Positions 14,613 to 22,504 are shown, counted from the stretch's first letter. The stretch: DNA of 22,645 nucleotides from an uncultured Kiritimatiellota bacterium (GCA_934667425.1 CAKULV010000049.1:1-22645); one strand, 5' to 3'. Numbers and translations are program-made. Notes: generated by a model from the letters alone, not told the origin.

Positions 14613-16541
14613 TCATTCCTCAGGGCCGTATTCCACCGGGAACCACGTGCGGTAGTAGTTGTCGCGATGCCAGGTGTTGCCGGCGGACGCATAGTCGCAG
14701 AACATGACAGTCTCTGGCAGACGACCTTCAGGGTTCGCGTGGTGAGAGCCGATTGGCAGCGTCGCGGTGAACGCCATCCAGAAATCGTCCGATGGTGTGC
14801 GCACCGCACTGAAGGACGGCATCGGCTGCCCATCCTTCACCCCGCGCCGGAACGGTTCCGTCAGATCGCCGTCCGCGAAGCGGCTGTCTCGCGCGAGCAG
14901 CACCGGGCCGCGCGTGAACGCGACGTGGTGTTCGAGCGTGTGCGCTACGACCGGCATGTCGAACGCGATCTCAACTATGTCGCCGAGCGCCCAGTCGCGC
15001 GAGACGGTGAAGTACGAGCCGGGCTTCACGCCTTCATGGACGGCGCCGTTAACCTTCACCTCTGTCTTTGCGCTCCACGCGGGGATGCGAAGCCGCAATG
15101 CGAGAGGCCCGGTCGTGTGGCTCACTATCCTCGCGGTGTTCGCGCGAGGATAGAGCGAGTACATGTCGAAGCCCTTCACGAGCGCGGACGAGTAGAAGTT
15201 GAAAGTGGCGGTCTTGCCATCCGTCTCGAAGAGCTTGCGCAGGAAGCACAGGAAGCCGCGCGGGCCATTCGCCGTGCAGCAGTCCGTGTGCATGTAGCAG
15301 TGGTGCTGCCCGTGATAGCGGCTGCCCGTAAGCGGCGTGTATCCCGCGAACTCCGCGCCATCGGCCTTCATCGCCGCAAGGTAGGCGTTGTAGAACGTGC
15401 GTTCGATCTCGTCGGCCCACTTCGGATCGCCCGTCATCTCCAGCAGCTTCTCGCAGAATCGCATCCACGTGGTCGTCACGCACGTCTCCTGCAAGCGCAG
15501 GTAAGGCAAATGCTGTTTCTTCGCGCCATGGAACCAGGCCTCGGAGCTTGCGCAGCCGCCCGCAAGATTGACCTCCTCCTTCGCTATGTCCACGGCCGTC
15601 ATCAGCGCCGCATTGTAGAGGTCTTCGACCTTCGCGTCCTTTCCCCGGCCCTTCTTGCGCATCACCTCAACATAGTCGAGCATTCCCTGGTAGCAGCTCA
15701 TCATCTCGTAGGATTTCCAGCGATTGTGCTTCATTACGTACCCGCCGTGACCCTCAGGCACATTCCCGTAGCCGTTCCGGTCGGCGACCGACACGCCCTT
15801 GAGCGCAAGGTCCACGAGGCGCGGCCCCGATTCGGGATCGCGCATCCCCCTTACGATGAATGTCGCGAAATCGAGGTATTTTTGCGCCGCCGCCTCGCCT
15901 TCCGCCGCCGCTACGCGGCGATAGAGCCAGACTACCGGCTCGAGTATCGACGAGCTTGCGTATCCAGACCAGTTGCCGGTCTGCCAAAGCTCGCATCCGC
16001 GCTTCCCGCTGGGTCCGATCTCCCCGATCACGTAGTCGCAGAGGCGCTTCGCCGCCGCCAGGACATTCCCGCGACCGGCGCCATTGCCTCTACACATATA
16101 GTCGTAGCAGTGCATAAGCCCCATTAGGGTGTACTTCATGCCCCACACGTCCCAACCCTCGCCGCAGCGGAGTTCATCGGGATAGTTGCCTATGTAGCCA
16201 TCCCGTTCCTGGCTTGCAAGCATGCGCTCTGCGCCCCTACTTATGTCGGAGGCAATCTTCGGAGAACCGGAATAGGCGGCATACGGCACCGCCGCATGCA
16301 TGTACTTGCCCCAGAATTCGGTCTGCCACCAGTTCTTTCGCTCCGTCTTTTCGAGGAACGGTGCGGTTATGTAATCGATGTCGGTTCCGCCGACATGGCG
16401 CTCGACCATCCGGTCAAGCCGCTCTCCGAGATAGCCCTTGAGCTTCACCTCGCCGACATTGCCGATCGCATCTGCCCGCACAGTACCCACCGCTACCAGC
16501 AATCCGCCAGCAATCAACATCCTGCCAACCGAAACATTCAT
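14613..16541 (-). CDS. Secreted GH127-type beta-L-arabinofuranosidase
   Basis: The 642-residue protein belongs to the GH127/DUF1680 family, which removes beta-L-arabinofuranose from plant glycans. A signal peptide covers about residues 1-24. An (alpha/alpha)6 barrel spans about 40-455 and a beta-sandwich region follows. The zinc-cysteine active site is visible as E352-T-C354 in QETCVTT and C421-C422 in DCCTANGPRG. C421 aligns with the nucleophile, and E334 in SSEAWF is the likely acid/base. Related GH146 enzymes share these features. The ATG at 16541 lies about 11 bases after AAGGAA. The ATPase/nuclease gene ends 69 bases upstream on the same strand. Confidence 0.9.
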   Translation of the reverse strand: MNVSVGRMLIAGGLLVAVGTVRADAIGNVGEVKLKGYLGERLDRMVERHVGGTDIDYITAPFLEKTERKNWWQTEFWGKYMHAAVPYAAYSGSPKIASDISRGAERMLASQERDGYIGNYPDELRCGEGWDVWGMKYTLMGLMHCYDYMCRGNGAGRGNVLAAAKRLCDYVIGEIGPSGKRGCELWQTGNWSGYASSSILEPVVWLYRRVAAAEGEAAAQKYLDFATFIVRGMRDPESGPRLVDLALKGVSVADRNGYGNVPEGHGGYVMKHNRWKSYEMMSCYQGMLDYVEVMRKKGRGKDAKVEDLYNAALMTAVDIAKEEVNLAGGCASSEAWFHGAKKQHLPYLRLQETCVTTTWMRFCEKLLEMTGDPKWADEIERTFYNAYLAAMKADGAEFAGYTPLTGSRYHGQHHCYMHTDCCTANGPRGFLCFLRKLFETDGKTATFNFYSSALVKGFDMYSLYPRANTARIVSHTTGPLALRLRIPAWSAKTEVKVNGAVHEGVKPGSYFTVSRDWALGDIVEIAFDMPVVAHTLEHHVAFTRGPVLLARDSRFADGDLTEPFRRGVKDGQPMPSFSAVRTPSDDFWMAFTATLPIGSHHANPEGRLPETVMFCDYASAGNTWHRDNYYRTWFPVEYGPEE

Positions 16542-16610
16542 GGTCTTTTCATTTCCTTATGATATCTACCGTGCCAAAACAAAGCCGCCTCGTCCATGCA
16601 AGAGCGGACG

Positions 16611-18170
16611 TCAGCATTCCTCGATGGCGGCGTCGACGATGGTGCGCCTCTCCTTCGAGAACGCGAGGCCGACGAGCGTGAGCGTCTTGCCGTTGCCGGC
16701 GAAGCGGTCGGCGTAGCGGTTCGCCCTGATCTGCGCGATCGCCTCGGCGGCCGACGCGCCGAGCTTGAACTCGACCACGTAGCCATGCTCCGGCGTCTCA
16801 AGCGTCATGTCGATCCGCCCCTCGTTCGTCTTCACCTCCGCCTCCGCCGCGACGCCGATCATCTTCAGGATCACGTAGACGATCGCCTGCCACATCTGCT
16901 CGTTCTGCCGGTCCGTGAGGTCGTAGGGGATGTTCGCGAAGAGCCGCTTCAGCGCCGCGACGAACTTCTCCGGCTCGCCGTCGTAGAGCGCATTCACCGC
17001 GTCGGCCTGGATGTCGTTCGCGCGGTTCTCCTCCTGCCCCGTGTAGGCCGGAACGACCTGCCGCAGGAACGAGTTCTCCACCTCCAGGTTCGGGAAGTCG
17101 AGCCTGTAGCGACGCGCCGCCCCGCGCTGCTGGAACCCCCGTATCGTCAGGTAGCCCGTCTGGAAGAGGAGCGTCGTGAAGTCGGCCTTGTCCGGCTCGT
17201 AGGTACCCAGCACCGACTCGTCCACGTCCACCTTCGCGAAGTTGAGCGGCCGGCGCTTCAGCTCGTCCATCAGGAACGTCGTCATCGCCGTCGTCGACCA
17301 GTAGTTCCGAAGCTCCGTCGACTTCAGGCAGCTGCCGAGCGAGACCGGGTTGATCACCTGCTCGGCGCGTGGGTGGAACAGGTAGCCGTCGTACCAGCGC
17401 TTGATCTCGTCGAGCCCCTGCGCGTCCGTGAGGCCGTTCGCCTCCGCGAAGCGGTGGAGGAGCCCCGGCAGGTTCTTCACGACCTCCTCGGGCGTGTAGC
17501 CGAAGAGCGTCGCGCAGCTCAGCTCCATCGTCATGTCGTTGAGGTTGTTGAGGTCGGAGAAGATCGAGACCTTCGAGAACTTGCTGATGCCGGTGAGGAA
17601 CGTGAAGCGCTGCCGCCCCTCCAGCGTCTTGACGACGGAGTAGAACGCCTTGAGCGCGTTGCGGAACGGGATCACCTCCGGCGTGTTGAGGTTCTTCAGG
17701 AGCGGCTTGTCGTACTCGTCCACGAGGAGGACCATCTGCCCGTCGGGCGACTGGTCAGCGAGGTCGTCGATCAGGTTCGTGAAGGTGATCGGCGCGGACT
17801 CGCCCCGCCGCAGCGCGACGCCGTTGCGCGCCGCCTCGCGGGCGAGGATGTTCGTGAAGAGCCCCTCCAGATCCTCGGCGCGGTCGGGCTGGACGCTCCC
17901 GAGGTCGAGCCGCAGGACGGGCCACTTCCTCGACCAGTCCCAGAGCGGCTCGATGGAGAGGCCCCGGAAGAGGTCGCGCCGTCCCTCGAAGAGCGCCTGG
18001 AGGACGGACACCGTGAGCGACTTCCCGAACCGGCGCGGCCGCGCGATGAAGAACTGCTTGCCGACCGACAGATTGACGAGCGGCCAGAGGCGGTCGGTCT
18101 TGTCGATGTAGGTGAAGCCGTTCTTCACGAGTTCGGCGAACGTGTAGATGTCTGTCGCAAGCTTTTCCAT
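16611..18170 (-). CDS. AAA-ATPase-like / PD-(D/E)XK nuclease (DUF1703) protein
   Basis: The 519-residue protein has the two-domain layout of a large gene family common in gut anaerobes. The N-terminal AAA-ATPase-like domain carries a Walker A variant RPRRFGKS (44-51) and Walker B VLLVDEYDKPL (147-157). The C-terminal PD-(D/E)XK domain has D454 in GRIDM and E467-x-K469 in VVEFKL. Family function is unknown; links to mobile DNA or defence are suspected. A TATAAT lies only seven bases before the ATG, and no Shine-Dalgarno sequence can fit, so the mRNA is probably leaderless. The first ten codons and the promoter recur at 22466-22535, showing that the family is multicopy here. Confidence 0.92.
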   Translation of the reverse strand: MEKLATDIYTFAELVKNGFTYIDKTDRLWPLVNLSVGKQFFIARPRRFGKSLTVSVLQALFEGRRDLFRGLSIEPLWDWSRKWPVLRLDLGSVQPDRAEDLEGLFTNILAREAARNGVALRRGESAPITFTNLIDDLADQSPDGQMVLLVDEYDKPLLKNLNTPEVIPFRNALKAFYSVVKTLEGRQRFTFLTGISKFSKVSIFSDLNNLNDMTMELSCATLFGYTPEEVVKNLPGLLHRFAEANGLTDAQGLDEIKRWYDGYLFHPRAEQVINPVSLGSCLKSTELRNYWSTTAMTTFLMDELKRRPLNFAKVDVDESVLGTYEPDKADFTTLLFQTGYLTIRGFQQRGAARRYRLDFPNLEVENSFLRQVVPAYTGQEENRANDIQADAVNALYDGEPEKFVAALKRLFANIPYDLTDRQNEQMWQAIVYVILKMIGVAAEAEVKTNEGRIDMTLETPEHGYVVEFKLGASAAEAIAQIRANRYADRFAGNGKTLTLVGLAFSKERRTIVDAAIEEC

Positions 18171-18177
18171 GCCGTAG

Positions 18178-18188
18178 ATTATACCACA
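18178..18188 (-). promoter_or_regulatory. Extended -10 promoter giving a leaderless transcript
   Basis: The minus strand reads TGTGGTATAAT and then CTACGGC before the ATG at 18170. The transcription start expected six to eight bases after the -10 falls at or next to the start codon. Confidence 0.65.
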
Positions 18189-18278
18189 AGACCCGAACCA
18201 TTGTGGACTCGATCGGGTGCGGACGGCATCCGCTGCGCACCACGTAGACGTCGCCGACCTTCGCGCCCGCGCCCTTCA

Positions 18279-19304
18279 TTACCGCCTGTTGATCAGGCCA
18301 ATCTTATCGAAGGGGATCGGCTTGAAGTTCGGGAGGCGACGATATATCTCCGAATCGGGGCGGAGTCGGTAGTCTCGCCGCGCGTAATCGACAAAGCCGG
18401 GATCGCCCTTCAGCGCAACGAACGTCTCGTTCGTGTACCAGTGCCCCCTGACGTATCCGCCCAGACTGAAGACCCGACCGTCCTTCTGCGGGAAGTACAG
18501 CCGGTCTGGGCAGTCGATCGCCACGCAGTCATACGCTGCGTTCTTCCGGATCTCCTCCGGGTATGGGTCGAGGAAGGTCTCGAGCTCCGGATAGCGCATC
18601 CGCCACTCTGGCGCACGGTAGTCGATCTCCTCTTTGAACTTGTGGTCGTAGTTCTTCCATTTGACCGACTCGCGGCCCTTGATGCGCGTCTCCCACTTCT
18701 CTTGCGGCCATGGACCGCCGCCCAGCGACCGGTCGCACTTCACGAACAGGCAGTTGCGGACGACATTCGAGCAGCCCGCATGGGAAAAGACCGCGCCGAA
18801 GTTGCAGTAGTGGAGCTGCGTCCGCCCGCAGTTCTCGAAGACGTTGCCGAAGACCGTGTCGCCGGAGTCGCCGTCATCGAAGTAGATCGCGCACGAGCCA
18901 TGCCCGCCTGAGCCCCCGATGTCACGCCAGTAGTTGTACTCGATTCGGTTGCCGCGCATGGACGGATTCAGTCCCTTGTAGAACGCCCCGGCGTCGTCCA
19001 CGCCCCAGGTCGTGTTCGAGATGACGTTGTAGGCGAAGAGCCCGTCGTTCTGCTTGTACGAGACCACATAGCCGTTCGCGTTCCGGATCTCGTTGTGCAA
19101 CGCATTGTTGCCGACCCCGTTCAGCAGGATCGCGTACCCGCAGCTCGAGCGCAGAGTGCCCCAGTTCTCGAACAGGCAGTCCACTATGAGGTTGTCGCCC
19201 GGCACGAGCTTGCGCCTGTCGCCACCCCAGAGGCAGAAACAGCCGTTGCCGACCTGCGTGACGTCGCAGGTCCTGAGCGTGCAGTTCCAGTCCGTTCGCG
19301 CCAA
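18279..19304 (-). CDS. C-terminal half of a right-handed beta-helix protein (5' end lost)
   Basis: About 340 residues read as the last part of a secreted parallel beta-helix protein of the polysaccharide-lyase/glycosidase kind. Visible features are NCTLRTCDVTQVGNG, GDNLIVDCLFENWG, GAFYKGLNPSMRGNRIEYNY and the usual ending KPIPFDKIGL. There is no signal peptide and no ribosome binding site; a TTG at 19304 is the only upstream start codon. The reading frame is +1 relative to the gene that runs into it from 20430. It is either the tail of that gene after a frameshift or a beta-helix gene decapitated by a deletion. I favour the deletion because the upstream part looks like another family. Confidence 0.6.
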   Translation of the reverse strand: MARTDWNCTLRTCDVTQVGNGCFCLWGGDRRKLVPGDNLIVDCLFENWGTLRSSCGYAILLNGVGNNALHNEIRNANGYVVSYKQNDGLFAYNVISNTTWGVDDAGAFYKGLNPSMRGNRIEYNYWRDIGGSGGHGSCAIYFDDGDSGDTVFGNVFENCGRTQLHYCNFGAVFSHAGCSNVVRNCLFVKCDRSLGGGPWPQEKWETRIKGRESVKWKNYDHKFKEEIDYRAPEWRMRYPELETFLDPYPEEIRKNAAYDCVAIDCPDRLYFPQKDGRVFSLGGYVRGHWYTNETFVALKGDPGFVDYARRDYRLRPDSEIYRRLPNFKPIPFDKIGLINRR

Positions 19305-20430
19305 AGATCAGCCTGCCTCCGTTCCCGGAAAGATCGGTCACGATTGCGCCATTCTGGGCAATGACCTTGCCGACGTTGCACGTCCTCCCGTTCACGTCCA
19401 GGAAACCGTTCATTCTCTCGGAGTCCGACGCCGCCACCTGCGTCCAGTCAAAACGGACGTCTCGGCTCACGCGAATCGTGACGACATGGTCATCGGCATA
19501 GGGCAACGCGTCATCAACTGTCGGACGGACAATTGCGTTTCTGAAGTCACAGACGCCAGTCGTCGCCCAGGCCATCCGCCCGCTGTCGTATGCTGCATTG
19601 AAGCGAACCGTTCCAAAATTGCTCTCGTTGAGATTCCAGACCCGCAGACCAGCCGGCCCGTCGACCGTGACTTTCCCAAGATCGTTCACACGGGGGAAGT
19701 CCACCGTCTGTTTCATCGCATCCGCTCCGCGCAGATAGTAGGTGAACGGATATGACTTCCCATGCGCCGTCACCGTCGATCGCAGGACAATCTCGTTTTC
19801 AACACCCGGCACCCCGACATTCCCGCCGGAAACCAAATAGACCCCTGTCGGCGTCTCCTGAGTCGAGTCCGACCCCGTTGAGCTTAGCACGACTGGGATC
19901 GGACTGCCGTTTTCGAGTTTCTGACAGGCAAAGAAACCTTCATATGCCCTTGAATTGAACCGAACGAGTTCGTTCGTCGGAGAGGCCGTCCCGTCCGCGT
20001 TGACGGGATGCGCCGTCGGCAGGACAACCATGACATAGGGCCAGCAGTTGTCCCACCCCGGCGTAGCGGAAATGGCCGGTTGCGCGAGATAGCCGTCAAA
20101 CGCCAGAACGCCATTCCAGTGGGAGTTGAGCGCACCGCCCGGCAGGAGGACGACCTGCGCCGGCTTCTGCGCCGAAACGCCGTGAATCCAGTTCGTCGTG
20201 GCATTGCCGCCACCCAAGCTGCCGTCTTTTGCAATCGTCAGATTGCCCTGGATGTCATACCAATAGCCTGGCTCTGTGTTTGTCTTCTTGACGGTCAGTG
20301 AGTCCGTCTCGCCAGGGCCGACCGAATACAGGCACGTCTGCGGATCATTCGGCAACGCCATGGACGACAAGACGGCCAAAGCCGCAACCGCGCAAATGCG
20401 GATTCCACCGAGCGATTTTCCCGTTGACAT
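18922..20430 (-). CDS. N-terminal part of a secreted beta-rich protein, broken near 19300
   Basis: The ATG at 20430 has AAGGAG seven bases upstream and a near-perfect promoter. A signal peptide (about 1-26) is followed by roughly 350 residues of beta-rich sequence ending with NGRTCNVGK and GGRLIFGANG, phrases typical of large exported beta-helix or autotransporter-associated proteins in this group. From about residue 376 (position 19300) the same frame turns into an arginine-rich shadow of the beta-helix sequence on the +1 frame and stops at 18922. The real homologous content is therefore about 19300-20430. Catalytic function is not recognisable. The frame extends to 20661 but crosses the promoter, so the later ATG is correct. 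Confidence 0.65.
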   Translation of the reverse strand: MSTGKSLGGIRICAVAALAVLSSMALPNDPQTCLYSVGPGETDSLTVKKTNTEPGYWYDIQGNLTIAKDGSLGGGNATTNWIHGVSAQKPAQVVLLPGGALNSHWNGVLAFDGYLAQPAISATPGWDNCWPYVMVVLPTAHPVNADGTASPTNELVRFNSRAYEGFFACQKLENGSPIPVVLSSTGSDSTQETPTGVYLVSGGNVGVPGVENEIVLRSTVTAHGKSYPFTYYLRGADAMKQTVDFPRVNDLGKVTVDGPAGLRVWNLNESNFGTVRFNAAYDSGRMAWATTGVCDFRNAIVRPTVDDALPYADDHVVTIRVSRDVRFDWTQVAASDSERMNGFLDVNGRTCNVGKVIAQNGAIVTDLSGNGGRLIFGANGLELHAQDLRRHAGRQRLFLPLGWRQAQARAGRQPHSGLPVRELGHSALELRVRDPAERGRQQCVAQRDPERERLCGLVQAERRALRLQRHLEHDLGRGRRRGVLQGTESVHARQPNRVQLLA

Positions 20431-20487
20431 GGCTTCTCTCCTTTTCCTTATGGTTTGAAGTGGATGGTTTAGCTGGAAATGGCGGCA

Positions 20488-20517
20488 ATTATATATGTTT
20501 TTTTTTTCTAATGTCAA
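20488..20517 (-). promoter_or_regulatory. Consensus sigma70-type promoter with A-tract spacer
   Basis: TTGACA (20517-20512) and TATAAT (20493-20488) are both perfect, 18 bases apart. The spacer contains ten consecutive A on the minus strand. Transcription would start near 20481, about 50 bases before the ATG at 20430. Confidence 0.85.
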
Positions 20518-20531
20518 ATTTGACGGGATCA

Positions 20532-20564
20532 CACCCTTATCCCGGATTTTCCGGGATAAGGGTG
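20532..20564. promoter_or_regulatory. Inverted repeat between divergent promoters (possible operator)
   Basis: CACCCTTATCCCGG (20532-20545) is the perfect reverse complement of 20551-20564, around a five-base ATTTT centre. It sits between the minus-strand promoter (20488-20517) and the plus-strand promoter (20589-20617). Neither promoter transcribes it. It is therefore more likely a protein-binding site than an RNA terminator. Confidence 0.55.
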
Positions 20565-20588
20565 ACACGACAGACACGACACACACCA

Positions 20589-20617
20589 TTGACTTTCGCC
20601 ATAAAATTGAGTATATT
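20589..20617 (+). promoter_or_regulatory. Promoter of the DUF3791-DUF3990 operon
   Basis: TTGACT (20589-20594) and TATATT (20612-20617) are 17 bases apart, about 60 bases before the first ATG at 20679. Confidence 0.7.
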
Positions 20618-20678
20618 CTCGACACTTGTTTGTTAACTATGCCTTGAAACAGTGAGCGCACAAGGGAAATTGTAGCAA

Positions 20679-20924
20679 ATGGCAGTAAAACTATATGATG
20701 CGAGCGTGAAAGATGACGAGAAGATCGTCACCTTCGTTGCGTTTTGCATTGAATGCTACAAGACAATCCACGGCATCAGCGGACATGAGGTGGCCGACCT
20801 ATTCCGCGAGTATGGTGTCGAGAAGTACCTTTACGAAGAATACGACATACTGCACTCCTTTGGCGAGAGACAGATAGTGGCCTACATTGACGAGTTCTTG
20901 TCTGTCAGAAAGGAGCCAGCGTGA
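20679..20924 (+). CDS. DUF3791-like small protein (putative antitoxin)
   Basis: The 81-residue protein resembles DUF3791: a helical N-terminal half with FVAFCIECYKTIHGISGHEVADLF and a C-terminal half with YDILHSFGERQIVAYID. Such proteins are commonly found beside DUF3990 proteins, and an antitoxin role is suspected rather than shown. AAGGGA lies 11 bases upstream of the ATG. Its stop overlaps the GTG start of the next gene (GTGA). Confidence 0.75.
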   Translation: MAVKLYDASVKDDEKIVTFVAFCIECYKTIHGISGHEVADLFREYGVEKYLYEEYDILHSFGERQIVAYIDEFLSVRKEPA

Positions 20925-21415
20925 AAGTCTATCATGGCGGCTTGGAAGAGGTCAGGAACCCTGAAATCCGATGCGGAACAAATGTCGGCGATTTTGGAAT
21001 AGGGTTTTACGTCACCAGTTCCTTTGAACAGGCTTGCCGGTTTGTGAAGACAAAGGGGAACCGTCTCAACAAGGATAAGGGCGTTGTTTCGGTCTATGAA
21101 TTGGACGAGCGGCTGTTTGGCGGCCAGTTCAAGGGAAAGACTTTTGAAAGCCCGACCCGTGAATGGGCGGATTTTGTCTCTGCGAACCGCAAGCGCCCAA
21201 GTTTCAGTCATGGTTTTGACTATGTAAGAGGGCCTGTGGCGAATGATCAGGTCTATACGTCGCTTACGCTCTACGAGGGTGGCATCATCTCGTTCGAGAT
21301 GTTGATTGAGCGGCTGAAGACTCGGCGGCTTTTCGACCAAATACTATTCCACACCGAAGAGGCTTTGGCTTGTCTTTCATTTCAAGGGAGAGAGGAGGTC
21401 GCATGGCAGAAATAA
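20921..21415 (+). CDS. DUF3990 protein, ADP-ribosyltransferase-like (putative toxin)
   Basis: The 164-residue protein matches DUF3990, a family related to ADP-ribosyltransferases. It shows VYHGG (3-7) for the first substrate-binding motif, then DFGIGFYVTSSFEQA (24-38), and near the end YVRGPVAND and DQILFHTEEALACL. The start is GTG at 20921, five bases after AAGGAG. The GTG overlaps the DUF3791 stop by four bases. Catalysis and target are inferred only from the fold family. Confidence 0.8.
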   Translation: MKVYHGGLEEVRNPEIRCGTNVGDFGIGFYVTSSFEQACRFVKTKGNRLNKDKGVVSVYELDERLFGGQFKGKTFESPTREWADFVSANRKRPSFSHGFDYVRGPVANDQVYTSLTLYEGGIISFEMLIERLKTRRLFDQILFHTEEALACLSFQGREEVAWQK

Positions 21416-21618
21416 ACCAGTCAAACGTCTATATGCTCCTGCACTGGAAGGTCGCGGGGCTTGCGCGGCTCTGGGCGAAGGATCTCGGCGTCTCTACACT
21501 TGAGGCGATGATGCGCTTCTACGATACGCCGTTCTATGCGAAGCTCGAGGACGAGTCCACGAAACTTTGGACCTGCAGCCCGCAGCAGCTCTATTATCTC
21601 TTCCGCAACGCGGCATAA
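21403..21618 (+). CDS. Third small protein of the DUF3990 operon
   Basis: The 71-residue protein starts at the ATG at 21403, with GGAGG five bases upstream, inside the last 13 bases of the DUF3990 gene. It is helical, with SNVYMLLHWKVAGLARLWAK and STLEAMMRFYDTPFYAKLED. It resembles the small partners often found with DUF3990, which are also grouped as DUF3791-like, so the operon may carry two partner proteins around one toxin. No membrane segment is evident. Confidence 0.7.
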   Translation: MAEINQSNVYMLLHWKVAGLARLWAKDLGVSTLEAMMRFYDTPFYAKLEDESTKLWTCSPQQLYYLFRNAA

Positions 21619-21675
21619 TCTTCAACAATCGTGAAACTGGAAATGAAAGGAACAAGCCGATTTGGGCAAGCCGAG

Positions 21676-21705
21676 TTGACGGGTTTCGGCGGAAAGTCAT
21701 ATAAT
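21676..21705 (+). promoter_or_regulatory. Strong sigma70-type promoter
   Basis: TTGACG (21676-21681) and a perfect TATAAT (21700-21705) are 18 bases apart. Transcription would start near 21712 and run into the small RNA fold and the palindrome. The nearest reading frame downstream is the truncated beta-helix start at 21861. Confidence 0.75.
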
Positions 21706-21729
21706 TCATCCTGACTCCTTCGGGTGGGA

Positions 21730-21793
21730 TGTGCCCTGCCCCAAAGACGGCTGAAAAAGCCGGATGGCTCTTTGACAGCGGCTGACGGGCACA
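21730..21793 (+). ncRNA. Candidate leader RNA with nested, alternative stems
   Basis: TGTGCCC (21730-21736) pairs with 21787-21793, CAAAGA (21742-21747) with 21769-21774, and CGGCT (21748-21752) with 21758-21762 around GAAAA. A competing stem AGCC (21758-21761) with GGCT (21766-21769) would break the inner two. The fold begins about 18 bases after the predicted transcription start. I do not recognise it as a known riboswitch. Confidence 0.4.
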
Positions 21794-21810
21794 GACGCTG
21801 GCTGAACAAC

Positions 21811-21847
21811 GGATTCCAAAATCAGGTCAGACCTGATTTTGGAATCC
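21811..21847. repeat. 37-bp near-perfect palindrome
   Basis: GGATTCCAAAATCAGGTC (21811-21828) is perfectly complementary to 21830-21847 with a single central base. No T-run follows on either strand, so a classical terminator is unlikely. Confidence 0.9.
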
Positions 21848-21860
21848 GAACGGTGAAACC

Positions 21861-22151
21861 GTGGACACGCTGCTCGTCGCCGCCAACGCCTGGACGGCGA
21901 CGTGGTACGTGAACGGATCGTCAGGGGCAAATGGGAATTCCGGCCTTGCGGACTCCTCCGCCAAGGCGACGATTCAGGCGGCGATTGACGCGGCGTCTGC
22001 GGAAGACACGATCCTCGTCTCGCCGGGGGCGTACGACGCCATCGACACGCAGGGCAAGGCCATCACGATCCGCTCGACCGATGGCGCAGAGAAGACGAAG
22101 ATCGTTGCGAATCTTCCGGTCGCCGCCTACAGCCCCATCCAGCGGCGGTAG
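21861..22151 (+). pseudogene. Truncated 5' end of a beta-helix protein gene
   Basis: The 96-codon frame from GTG 21861 reads TWYVNGSSGANGNSGLADS and KATIQAAIDAASAEDTILVSPG. This is the usual start of the repeat region in secreted right-handed beta-helix proteins. It stops after AAYSPIQRR, where the sequence becomes an unrelated gene fragment on the other strand. No ribosome binding site is clear, and the N-terminus lacks a proper signal peptide. Confidence 0.55.
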
Positions 22152-22343
22152 TCGGCGAAGCGGATCTTCGCGACGCCATGGCCGGAGAGCGCTACCGCGC
22201 CGAGCGTGAACGTGCGCGCGTAGAGCCACTGGCGCCCCTCCCAGCGTCCGCACGCTCCCCCGGTCGGGCGTCGGCCAGCCCTTCAGCTGCCAGGCCCCGT
22301 TCAGCGGCACGAGCGCCGCCATCAGCATCAAAAGCGAACTCAT
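22127..22343 (-). pseudogene. Truncated 5' end of a secreted protein gene (possibly a glycosidase)
   Basis: From the ATG at 22343 (AAAGG upstream), a hydrophobic leader MSSLLMLMAALVPL is followed by NGAWQLKGWPTPDRG. The frame then changes, and EGRQWLYARTFTLG and GVAKIRFADYRRWMGL read on to a TAG at 22127. The text resembles the N-terminal jelly roll of GH2-like enzymes, but the family call is weak. Both a frameshift and a truncation are present. Confidence 0.4.
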
Positions 22344-22377
22344 CGGCACAACCTTTCGTGGATCGTTCTCAGCGTCT

Positions 22378-22497
22378 TCAGACCTCCAAGCGCACAGGCA
22401 AGTATAGTCGCGGACACGAGTCCCAAGACCGAGGCAACCGGACATTCCTCTGCGCGATGAAGAGCAACGTGTAGATGTCTGTCGCGAGCTTTTCCAT
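22378..22497 (-). pseudogene. 5' remnant of an AAA-ATPase/PD-(D/E)XK gene
   Basis: The frame begins MEKLATDIYT, identical for ten residues to the intact gene at 18170, then diverges into unrelated sequence and stops after 39 codons. Nucleotide similarity covers 22466-22535 against 18139-18208, including the -10 box and the seven bases between it and the ATG. Confidence 0.75.
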
Positions 22498-22504
22498 GCC
22501 GCAG

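Noticed and set aside
14667..16127. Open frame on the plus strand across the GH127 gene (486 codons)
   Set aside because: Antisense shadow; the minus strand carries the catalytic cysteines and a signal peptide.
16596..18911. Long open frame on the plus strand opposite the ATPase/nuclease gene (771 codons)
   Set aside because: Its composition is arginine-, valine- and leucine-rich, as expected for the antisense of a GC-rich gene. The opposite strand has a complete family match with Walker and nuclease motifs.
20532..20564. Terminator hairpin
   Set aside because: It lies outside both transcripts predicted from the flanking divergent promoters and is not followed by a T-run on the plus strand.
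21811..21847. Rho-independent terminator or integron attC site
   Set aside because: No T-run follows on either strand, and the arms lack the attC core sites RYYYAAC/GTTRRRY.
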